Part shown: piece after piece, positions 7,393 through 14,675 of the stretch
Position numbering within the stretch: position 1 is the stretch's first letter
Layout of the letters: the number at the start of each line of letters is the position of its first letter
From: Chrysochromulina parva
Lineage: Eukaryota > Haptophyta > Prymnesiales > Chrysochromulinaceae
Length of the DNA stretch: 23,622 nt
Assembly: GCA_002887195.1 (NCBI GenBank)
Contig: PJAB01000573.1
Coordinates: forward strand, 1-23,622
Reading direction: 5' to 3'
The notes under the pieces: generated by a model
Database searches by the model: none
The model's input: the letters and a program-made list of their open reading frames with translations, nothing else
What the model was told of the DNA's origin: nothing
Program-made: the position numbers and the translations under genes

Positions 7393-9306
7393 TCAGTCCA
7401 GCGCGATTGCGAGCACCTTGGGCGTCACGAAGTGGCCCTCGTACACCGAGCCGCTCACGACCACGTGAAGGATGGGTACCCCGGGAATCTCGTACCCAAG
7501 GGGCTGCAGCGCGTGGAGCTGCGGCAGGAGCGCATCGTCGATGTCGATGCGCACATACGCCGGCTGGTCAGTCTGGTGATGCGTAAACGGCGCGTACACC
7601 ACCAGCCGCGGCACCGCATACCGCCGCTCATGGTCCCACGGCGGAGAGTGCTCCGCCGAATCTCCGAACATCTCAACGAGGTGAGGTCGGAGGATCTCGC
7701 GCTCCGAGATCTCCTGCACCACGTCCGACTGCGCCGCCTCCGGGTAGAGCAGCAGCAGCGGCCAGTAGAGCTCATCCTCGGCTTCGTCAAACCACACGCG
7801 CGCGCCCGAAGCGGCGCCCACGCACTGCGCCTTGAGCCGCTCGTCTTGCCAGGGGCCGAGTTTGAGGCCACGCGCGGTAATGGCGCGCGCCGTCGCCGCC
7901 TCAGCATGCTCCCTGGCAGCCGCCTCGCTCTCGCGCCGCCGCATCTCCTCGCGAGCTTCCACGAGCTTCAGCTTGATCTTCGCAATCTCCGCCATCTCGG
8001 CGCCGCTCGGCGACGCCGACGCCTTGGTTGCCGCGTCGGGCCCCGCGTCGGGCCCCGCGTCGGGTGCCGCGTCGGGTGCCGCATCGGCGATCCCCAGCGC
8101 CTCGGCGCGCGCAATCAGGTCCACGGCCGCCGCCGCCGCCTCCGCGCGCGCCACAAGCGCCTCCGCCTCCGCCAGCTTACCGAGCTGCAGAGCTGCATGC
8201 GCGCCTCGTCGACTGACCTTCAGAGCGCTTCCGTGCGCCAGTCCCGGGATCGCCAGGGCCGCGGACGCGTCGGCGAGCGCCTTGCCGTGGTTGTGCAGCA
8301 TCGTGTGCGCGGCGCACCGGTTCGCGAGGAGCGCCGCGTGGAGCGTCGCGTCAGTGCATCGCTCGTCCAGTCCCTCAGTGTACAGATCCACAGCCTTCTC
8401 GATGCCGGCCTTCTTGTGCTTCAGTGCCTCATTGCCCTTGGCACGGCATCGCTCCGCTCGCTCCTCGGGCGTCGTGCGTAGCGACTCAAGCGCGGCCAGA
8501 AACTCCGGGTGTGAAAACGAGTCCACCGCCTTATCTTGCAAGTCGCCAAACGGCTCGGCCACGCTGCCGCCGGCCGCGTCAGGCCCATCGGCGCCGCTGG
8601 CCGCCGCCTTTCTGGGTGCGTGCTCACGCTCTCGGTCGCGCCGTACCCTCTCGGCCCTCTCCGCCTCCTCCGCGGCCTCCTCCGCCTCGGAGCCGAGCGG
8701 CTTGAGCGGCACGTAAAAGTCGCGCACGTGCAGGCAGCTGCCGCAGCACGCCAAGATGGTCTCGGACGTGAGTGAGGCAAAGTACCGGAACGCATCGTAC
8801 GTGACGCCTGCCGCGTCCTTGCCCTTGGCAGTGCCGAGCACCCGGTTGATGGCCGTCGGGTCGAGCGACTGCTGCTCCAGGTTGGCATCGAGCACCTTTC
8901 GGAACTCCTCCTGCGCGAGGATGCCGTCGCCGTCAAGGTCGAAGACGGCGAACGCAAACGGGAGTGCCTCCTTGAGCGTTCGCGCGTGCAACTTGGCGTA
9001 GCCGCGCACAAACTGCTCAAACGTGACCGGTGCGCCAGTGGCGCCGCTGATGACACGCGCCACCGACGAGTACAGCACGGGCTGCGAGATCTTGAGGCTG
9101 CGCACGAGCTCCTCCAAGGCGTCAAAGGGCAGGAGGCCGCTCTCCGCGTCGACACGTGAGAAAAAGGGCCGCTCGCCGTTGTGCCACATCTCGCCAAAGC
9201 GCTGGATGAGCTCGCGCGGCAGCCGCGTCTGGTCCGCGAGGTCGCCCGCCAGCCGCTCCAGGCTGCCGTCCTCGGTGCTGATGAGCGCCGTGGACGTCGT
9301 CGCCAT
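7393..9306 (-). CDS. EF-hand + TTC4/Cns1-like TPR co-chaperone
   Basis: This is a single exon of 637 residues. Residues about 30-175 are a calcium-sensor-like EF-hand region with one clear loop, DLDGDGILAQEE (123-134), and degenerate flanking hands. A charged Arg/Glu linker follows. About residues 275-390 form a TPR array opening with RAERCRAKGNEALKHKK and including LLANRCAAHTMLHNHGKAL. After an Ala-rich (DAAP/DAGP) repeat and a coiled-coil stretch comes a C-terminal domain with DELYWPLLLLYPE, WDHERRY and GYEIPGVPILHVV, matching the wheel-like domain of TTC4/Cns1. TTC4/Cns1 proteins bind Hsp90/Hsp70 tails through the TPR, so a cytosolic chaperone role is likely. The EF-hand half is not part of typical TTC4 and suggests calcium control. 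Confidence 0.85.
   Translation of the reverse strand: MATTSTALISTEDGSLERLAGDLADQTRLPRELIQRFGEMWHNGERPFFSRVDAESGLLPFDALEELVRSLKISQPVLYSSVARVISGATGAPVTFEQFVRGYAKLHARTLKEALPFAFAVFDLDGDGILAQEEFRKVLDANLEQQSLDPTAINRVLGTAKGKDAAGVTYDAFRYFASLTSETILACCGSCLHVRDFYVPLKPLGSEAEEAAEEAERAERVRRDREREHAPRKAAASGADGPDAAGGSVAEPFGDLQDKAVDSFSHPEFLAALESLRTTPEERAERCRAKGNEALKHKKAGIEKAVDLYTEGLDERCTDATLHAALLANRCAAHTMLHNHGKALADASAALAIPGLAHGSALKVSRRGAHAALQLGKLAEAEALVARAEAAAAAVDLIARAEALGIADAAPDAAPDAGPDAGPDAATKASASPSGAEMAEIAKIKLKLVEAREEMRRRESEAAAREHAEAATARAITARGLKLGPWQDERLKAQCVGAASGARVWFDEAEDELYWPLLLLYPEAAQSDVVQEISEREILRPHLVEMFGDSAEHSPPWDHERRYAVPRLVVYAPFTHHQTDQPAYVRIDIDDALLPQLHALQPLGYEIPGVPILHVVVSGSVYEGHFVTPKVLAIALD
8030..8089 (-). 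repeat. 12-bp coding repeat in the TTC4-like gene
   Basis: Five 12-bp units of the type CGCGTCGGGYCC/GC encode the peptide repeat DAAP/DAGP in the linker between the TPR array and the coiled coil. The period keeps the reading frame. Confidence 0.9.
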
Positions 9307-9587
9307 TGTCTGTTCTCGTTCTCTTTTCCAATGAACAAAATTTGTGACTGTGATTGTTTGATCCCGCTACCGGTACGGAGGAACTGTGTCTGCAGCAGCA
9401 CGGCGTCGAGACAGTGCGTGCATGCAAAGTGCGTTTGATAACAGACATAAATTGACGGAAACCTGTTTGATGAGTCGGCGCTACGAACTGCGCTACGGTC
9501 GTCGCGGGAGAGGGAAGGCGGAGTCGATGAGTGTGCCTGCAAGGCCGCGGCGACGGCCACGGCTTCGACACAGCCTCTCGAATTCCG
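9307..9587. promoter_or_regulatory. Bidirectional spacer between TTC4-like and F-box genes
   Basis: The two start codons (9306 minus, 9588 plus) are 281 bp apart head to head, so both promoters must lie here or overlap the genes. It contains GCTACCGGTACGG at 9366-9378, which shares ACCGGT with other upstream regions. No TATA-like element stands out. Confidence 0.5.
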
Positions 9588-10325
9588 ATGGACCACCTAT
9601 CGGATGACGAACTATGCAAGATTTTGGGGCTCCTGACCGTCCAGCAAGTTCCTGCTGCGGACGCTACATGCCGCCGGTGGCACACAGTGGCGCGGTCAAA
9701 CGCCCTCTGGAAAAAAATGTTGCTGGCCCACTACCCTGCTGCCTCCAAGCTGCCCTCAAATGACTGCCGATCGCTCTTCAGAAGCATGCAACTACAGTTG
9801 CGACCGCCCGAACTGCTGCCCGTCCCTTTGGATGACGTTGTGATGCTTTTTGAAATGCACCGTCTCAATGGCGAGCGCATCTCTCTCGCGTTGCCATTCA
9901 AACCTACCAGGGACCCTGAGGATGGGGACGAAGGTATTAATGAGGATGGTGTGACAACCCTTTGGACTGGTTTGGGTGAGATCGCCAAGGCTCCTGAAGA
10001 AATTCGCATCGAGAGTGTCAAGGCCTGGCGTGCCTGCGACAATAAAGTGTGCTTCTTTGGCAATCGCAATGGCACCCTGCAATGGGAGCATGTGCCGGAC
10101 GCCGGACACTACATCCAACCAGTTATCTCGAGCGACATCGGCCACGTGGTAAAGTTCGCCTTTTTGACATTCCAGCTGAATGTGACGTTCCATGCAGCGC
10201 TGGGAGGCAGCATCAAAATGAGCGTCGTTGTATTATGGACACCCCCAAGTGAATGGCGATCGCAGAACCTCAAGGTACGAAATGCGTTCTCCTACTTGCT
10301 TATGCCTGCCATGCCTTGGAAATGA
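9588..10325 (+). CDS. F-box protein
   Basis: The product is 245 residues from ATG 9588. The first ~45 residues are an F-box: MDHLSDDELCKILGLL, then AADATCRRWHTVARSNALWKKMLLAHYP. It should bind Skp1 and act as the substrate adaptor of an SCF ubiquitin ligase. The rest has mixed beta character (ISLALPFKP, TLWTGLGEI, VKFAFLTFQLNVTF) and matches no substrate domain I know. Base composition is visibly less GC-rich than in neighbouring genes. A donor-like CTCAAG|GTACGA near 10273 could allow an alternative 3' end, but the frame runs on to a TGA at 10323-10325. An upstream in-frame ATG at 9531 adds 19 unconserved residues. Confidence 0.8.
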   Translation: MDHLSDDELCKILGLLTVQQVPAADATCRRWHTVARSNALWKKMLLAHYPAASKLPSNDCRSLFRSMQLQLRPPELLPVPLDDVVMLFEMHRLNGERISLALPFKPTRDPEDGDEGINEDGVTTLWTGLGEIAKAPEEIRIESVKAWRACDNKVCFFGNRNGTLQWEHVPDAGHYIQPVISSDIGHVVKFAFLTFQLNVTFHAALGGSIKMSVVVLWTPPSEWRSQNLKVRNAFSYLLMPAMPWK

Positions 10326-10964
10326 TCACGGGTCCAATGATGGACATGTACGAGGGGCTTCGGTGCGCGACAATTTGTGGCTCACTGCGAGCGTCAGCTA
10401 GGCCGCCGCCGCACCGTCGGCAGGGTCCGGCCTCCGGCTCCGGCGCAGCCGTCGGGCGGCCGCGGCACGTGCCACGCGGGCAGCCGGTGCGGCTCTGCGG
10501 CGAGGCACGGAGGTAGCCGTGCCCGTGTGGGAGCAGCCGCGTACTAGAGGCGTCACTATTAGTATGGTAGTGACCTATGCCTAGGGTCGGTGGGGCACCA
10601 GACTGACGAGGATCGAGGACACGGGATTCTTGCAAACCGAACCTGCTCTTCGACTCCGCTGCGTTTTACGCGTTAAAGCCGTTACCGCCGCACGGCATAC
10701 CGGGCGCCTTTGGTGTTTGGAGCCAGCCATACCCCCTGGCGTGACTGGTGCTTGCTTGGCCGGATGTGCATTGACTTGCCATGCCATCCGTGGGCTCTCC
10801 TACCCCTCGACTTCCCCGCCGGCTTTTCCCATCCCTCGTCGTCTTCCAGCTCCGCTCCTCCGTGCGTGCGACTCGGCCCGCCATCTGCCGGCTTAAACAG
10901 CATTCGCACCTCGCGCTCGCACCTCGCGCTCGCACCTCGTCCACGCCTCTCGTGCTCGCCTCGT
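10326..10964. other. Tail-to-tail spacer of the F-box and U-box genes
   Basis: No gene is supported; open frames here are Arg/Pro/Ser-rich shadows. It holds a perfect 7-bp hairpin GTCACTA/TAGTGAC (10552-10558 with 10568-10574) and a 12-bp tandem repeat of CTCGCACCTCGCG type at about 10904-10938, just beyond the U-box gene's stop codon. Confidence 0.5.
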
Positions 10965-13900
10965 TCATGCGATGCCGCAGCCCTTGGGGTCGTAGGCGTC
11001 AGCCGTAACGTCAGCCGCAGCGGCCGCCCCCAGTAGTGCGCGTACAGGGAGCCGCTGGGGGCGGCCGGCGGTGCGCATCGCCTTCTTGCCACCCTGTCCG
11101 CCATTCTCCTTGGCAGCGCCCTCGAAGGCGCCCTCGGCCTCGAGCGAAGCGCCCTCGGCGCCGCGGCCATCGCCCTCCCCGTGCTCCTCTTCGTGCTCGC
11201 CATCATTGCCACAGCCGGCGCACGCACGCTTGCCAAGCTTCTTGTTATCGTCGCTGGTCCAAGTCGTCGGTTGGGCGCGCTTGCCGATCGTCCCGGCGGT
11301 GACTCGAGCGCTTGCAGCCGCTGCTTCGCAAGCCTGATGCACAGCACGCGTGACGAGCGGCGCTATCTGGAGCGCCTTCGTGCGCAGGTGGGCCGCATGG
11401 AGCGCACTGAGCGTGAGCTGCTCAGGCGAGGTCGCTGCTGCCTTCGAGCGCGCGTGACGCTGCCGGTACTCATGGCAGATGGAGCGCAGGTTGATGTTGG
11501 GGACGAGATTGCCAGTCGGCAGGACCTCGCGCGTGACAGGCGAGATGGGCTTGCCGCCTTGCTGCTTCCAATATGCTTCGATGGAGGCACGCTCGTAACT
11601 CTTTCCATCCGCCGCAATCACCGGATCCACCATCACCTCCATGCTGATGACGCACGCAAGCTCGGCCGGAGGGTCGTCCTGCAGGGAGCTCAGCCGCAGG
11701 TGACGCACCCCCGGCAACAGCGCGTCGCTCAGCGCCTCGCGAAGCGGGCGGCCGATGGCATCGTCGATGCTCGCGGCGCTCAGCAGGCGGCCCGGAGTGA
11801 ACACATGCTCAGCCACCGTGGCCAGAGGCAGCAGGTCGAGACGTAGGCATGGGGTGATGCGGGCGATGTCGGCGGCCGAGTGGGCGGCGCCCCACGGGGC
11901 GAGTGCCTCGAGCAGCGCTGCCTCCTCCTGAGCGAGCGAATCGTCCGGCAGCGCCACCGCCTCAGCTGCTCCCTCGACAGCCGCTGTCCCCTCCGCCTCC
12001 GCCTTGGCCTTCGCTTCGGCCTCCGCCTTCTCCTCTGTCGCCGCCGCCTCCGTCTCCATTGGCGTCACTCCTTGAGCAACTGCCGAGGCCGCTTGAAGCG
12101 GCGGTGAGATGCCGATGGGTCGCTGCTGGGCACGCGTATGGTCGTCGACTTCTCCGTCGTTGTTGAGTAGCTCAGCCTGCTCCTGCCCGGCCTCCTCCTC
12201 CTCATCGTCATCATCGTCTGGCGGCTCATCGTCCCCCTCTTCGCCCTCCGACGCTCTCGAGATGTCCTCTGGCTCCGCCCCCGCCTCGGAGCCAGAGGCG
12301 GAGAAAGGGGGCACCGTTGAGGCCGGCGAGGTGGGCTCGCGAGACGCACGTCGAGACGCACTCAGCACCGACGGCGTCGACGGCTGCATAGCCGCCGCCG
12401 CAGCAGCTGCCGTGCCTGTTTGCTTCGCCTTCGTCTCGGTCACAGCCTTGGCCTTTGACTCCGCCTCGGCCGCCTCCACCTTATGCGGAGGCAGCGGTCG
12501 TGACGAGAGTAGCCGCTTGAGTGTGTCCACATCGAGCGAAGACGCTCTCTCACGCACCAGGGCACAGAGCGTCGCGCCCGTGCGCACAGCATGTGGAACG
12601 AGCGAGGCGTCGAGCAAGGTCGCGCGGAGCGAGCTCGCGGCCCCAGGCTTGGCTTCGAGGCGCGCGATGCCTTCGGCGTAGAAGCAGAGGAGCGCGCCGA
12701 TTGATGGCGAAGCGAGGGCAGCCGGTGGCGCCGCCGCCGCCATCAGTGGCAGTGGCGGCTGGCCGTGGGCGGCCGCCCAGCGCTGTAGCACGGCGAGGCG
12801 CAGGGAGCTAGCGCGCCGCGTGAGCGAGAGCGTGAGCGAGCACTGCGCGATCAGCATCTCGCGCTCCGTCTGCATGCTGGGCTGCACGCTGGGAGGCGCG
12901 TCTGTGGGTTCGACGAGCATGTCCTTCGTGATCACTCTGAAGTCGAGATCTTCTTCAGGGCACAAGCCTTGTTCTTCTTCAGCGTACGTGAAGCTTGAGC
13001 TCATGGTCTTGACGCGCGTGGTATCGAGTAGGTTGGTCAGCGTGGCACTCGCGTCGTACGCCTCGATGCCGTCGAGATAGGGAACCTTGAGATAAACGTT
13101 GAAATCATTCTGGATAAAGATTCGGAACTCAGCCCACGTGTCGAGGGTGTAGAGCAGCACGACGACCTTGAGTTTGCCGAGGGCACCCTGGGCATGGCGC
13201 TCAGTCGCCTCGGCATGCAATGGCACAGGAATGCGGATTTGGTGGACGCAAGCAAGGTGGAGTGGCACATCAGCGAGCTTGACGGTTCCTTGCAGCCGCG
13301 GTGGGCATTCCAGCTTCTCGGTAGGCAGCCAGTCGAGCACCTCAGCGAGCTGCTCCAGGCTGAGCGATGGCAAATAACGCCCCAGCCGGCGCAGCGCCTT
13401 GTTCCCTACTGCCGCCTCGCCCTGCAACCCATCCTGCTCTTCCTCCCCCTCCACCTTGGCGTCGTCCTCGTCGTCATTCGCCATGATGCGTCTGAGGAGG
13501 CGAGGCAGCTGCTCACGCAAGCTCCGCGCGATCGAGCACTTGCTGCTCACCCCGAGGCTCTTGTCCTGGCCAGTGCACGTGTACTTGGGCCAGCGCTGCG
13601 TGATCGCGCGGAAGATGCGCACCGTCTCCGTGCTCGTCATCGATTCCGCATCGTCGTCATCGAACAAACAGTCGAGCACGATGTTGGCCGACGCAGCATG
13701 CTCGTCGAGCTCGAGCTTGCACGTGAGCTCGAGGTACTCAGCGAGGAGGAACCGTGAATCAGTTTGGCCGCGTAGCTTGAGGATCGTAGAGCAGACGTCG
13801 TCGTCGCCAACGTCGTGACCATCATCCACGAGCTGTAGCTCTGCGTCGCGCTGCAGCAGCATCGCGAGTGCGCGTCGTGAGCCCGGCAGCGCGAGAGTCA

Positions 13901-14402
13901 GGTGCCCGTCATCCTCGTCGGTCGGCTCTTCGAGGGGCGCGTACGCGACTGGCGCGCGGCGCACGTAGGCGGCGCGAACCGTCGAGTCGAGCTCTTCGTA
14001 CGCCGACGCCGACAGGTCGTGCGGATCGGCGTCGCGGTCGGTGCTCTCATAGCGCCAGCCACGGATGGGTGCTTTGCCCGTCTTCCGACACTTGGTTCCC
14101 GGGTGCACACCGTCGGTGATGGTGCGCGGGCACTCGGCGGTCGTGCCCTGGTTGCGCACCGACCCCACTGATGCCCGGTTGACGACCATGGAATCACCAT
14201 GCTGACCGGCGAGCTCGCCACCAAGCGAGGTGACTGCATCCTCGAGCCGCTTCTTGAGGCGCTCGCAACAGAACAGGGGCGCGGCGCTGTCTGCGGGCAA
14301 CGCACGGCCGAAGCGGGGCACGTCGTCGGCGTCCCGCTCGGGCACGAGTAGCAAGTCTGGGTGGAAGGATGTGTGATAGAGCCGCTCCAAACCCTTGTCC
14401 AT
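10965..14402 (-). CDS. Large U-box protein, probable E3 ubiquitin ligase
   Basis: This is a single exon of 1145 residues. A U-box lies near residues 910-980: ACVISMEVMVDPVIAADGKS, YERASIEAYW and PISPVTREVLP, closely matching the fold that recruits E2 enzymes. The N-terminal ~600 residues look globular (for example RRLGRYLPSLSLEQLAEVLDWLPTEKL and VVVLLYTLDTWAEFRIFIQNDFN) but I do not recognise the domain. Between them is an acidic and Ala/Glu-rich linker. The C-terminal tail is Ala/Gly-rich and basic. ATG 14402 (MDKGLERLYHTSF) begins well-folded sequence; the frame extends upstream to about 14555 without a stop and contains other ATGs, so the start is uncertain. There are no introns despite the length, unlike the adjacent TIR gene. 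Confidence 0.8.
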   Translation of the reverse strand: MDKGLERLYHTSFHPDLLLVPERDADDVPRFGRALPADSAAPLFCCERLKKRLEDAVTSLGGELAGQHGDSMVVNRASVGSVRNQGTTAECPRTITDGVHPGTKCRKTGKAPIRGWRYESTDRDADPHDLSASAYEELDSTVRAAYVRRAPVAYAPLEEPTDEDDGHLTLALPGSRRALAMLLQRDAELQLVDDGHDVGDDDVCSTILKLRGQTDSRFLLAEYLELTCKLELDEHAASANIVLDCLFDDDDAESMTSTETVRIFRAITQRWPKYTCTGQDKSLGVSSKCSIARSLREQLPRLLRRIMANDDEDDAKVEGEEEQDGLQGEAAVGNKALRRLGRYLPSLSLEQLAEVLDWLPTEKLECPPRLQGTVKLADVPLHLACVHQIRIPVPLHAEATERHAQGALGKLKVVVLLYTLDTWAEFRIFIQNDFNVYLKVPYLDGIEAYDASATLTNLLDTTRVKTMSSSFTYAEEEQGLCPEEDLDFRVITKDMLVEPTDAPPSVQPSMQTEREMLIAQCSLTLSLTRRASSLRLAVLQRWAAAHGQPPLPLMAAAAPPAALASPSIGALLCFYAEGIARLEAKPGAASSLRATLLDASLVPHAVRTGATLCALVRERASSLDVDTLKRLLSSRPLPPHKVEAAEAESKAKAVTETKAKQTGTAAAAAAAMQPSTPSVLSASRRASREPTSPASTVPPFSASGSEAGAEPEDISRASEGEEGDDEPPDDDDDEEEEAGQEQAELLNNDGEVDDHTRAQQRPIGISPPLQAASAVAQGVTPMETEAAATEEKAEAEAKAKAEAEGTAAVEGAAEAVALPDDSLAQEEAALLEALAPWGAAHSAADIARITPCLRLDLLPLATVAEHVFTPGRLLSAASIDDAIGRPLREALSDALLPGVRHLRLSSLQDDPPAELACVISMEVMVDPVIAADGKSYERASIEAYWKQQGGKPISPVTREVLPTGNLVPNINLRSICHEYRQRHARSKAAATSPEQLTLSALHAAHLRTKALQIAPLVTRAVHQACEAAAASARVTAGTIGKRAQPTTWTSDDNKKLGKRACAGCGNDGEHEEEHGEGDGRGAEGASLEAEGAFEGAAKENGGQGGKKAMRTAGRPQRLPVRALLGAAAAADVTADAYDPKGCGIA

Positions 14403-14675
14403 GTGTGTCGTAGAGAGTCGTGTGTGATGAGCGCGCAGAGAGAGATTCCGGTGAGTTTCGTTGTGTGTCATTGTGTAAGGAACCTGCATGCATTGCATGC
14501 ACTCAAAGACGTCATCGTCCTTAGGCACGGTTTGGATTTCTGTTGTTACTATCAAACTCGCTGAGCTACTGTACGCCAGGCAACACTACTCCTGGCTCTC
14601 TGGCTGTCATACTATTGTAACACTACAAGTCGAGTGTGTGAGTCCCTGGGCACTACACAAGGCGCTACGGCCCGC

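Noticed and set aside
10253..10516. Separate small gene after the F-box protein
   Set aside because: It overlaps the end of the F-box frame and consists of Arg/Pro/Gly-rich sequence without features.
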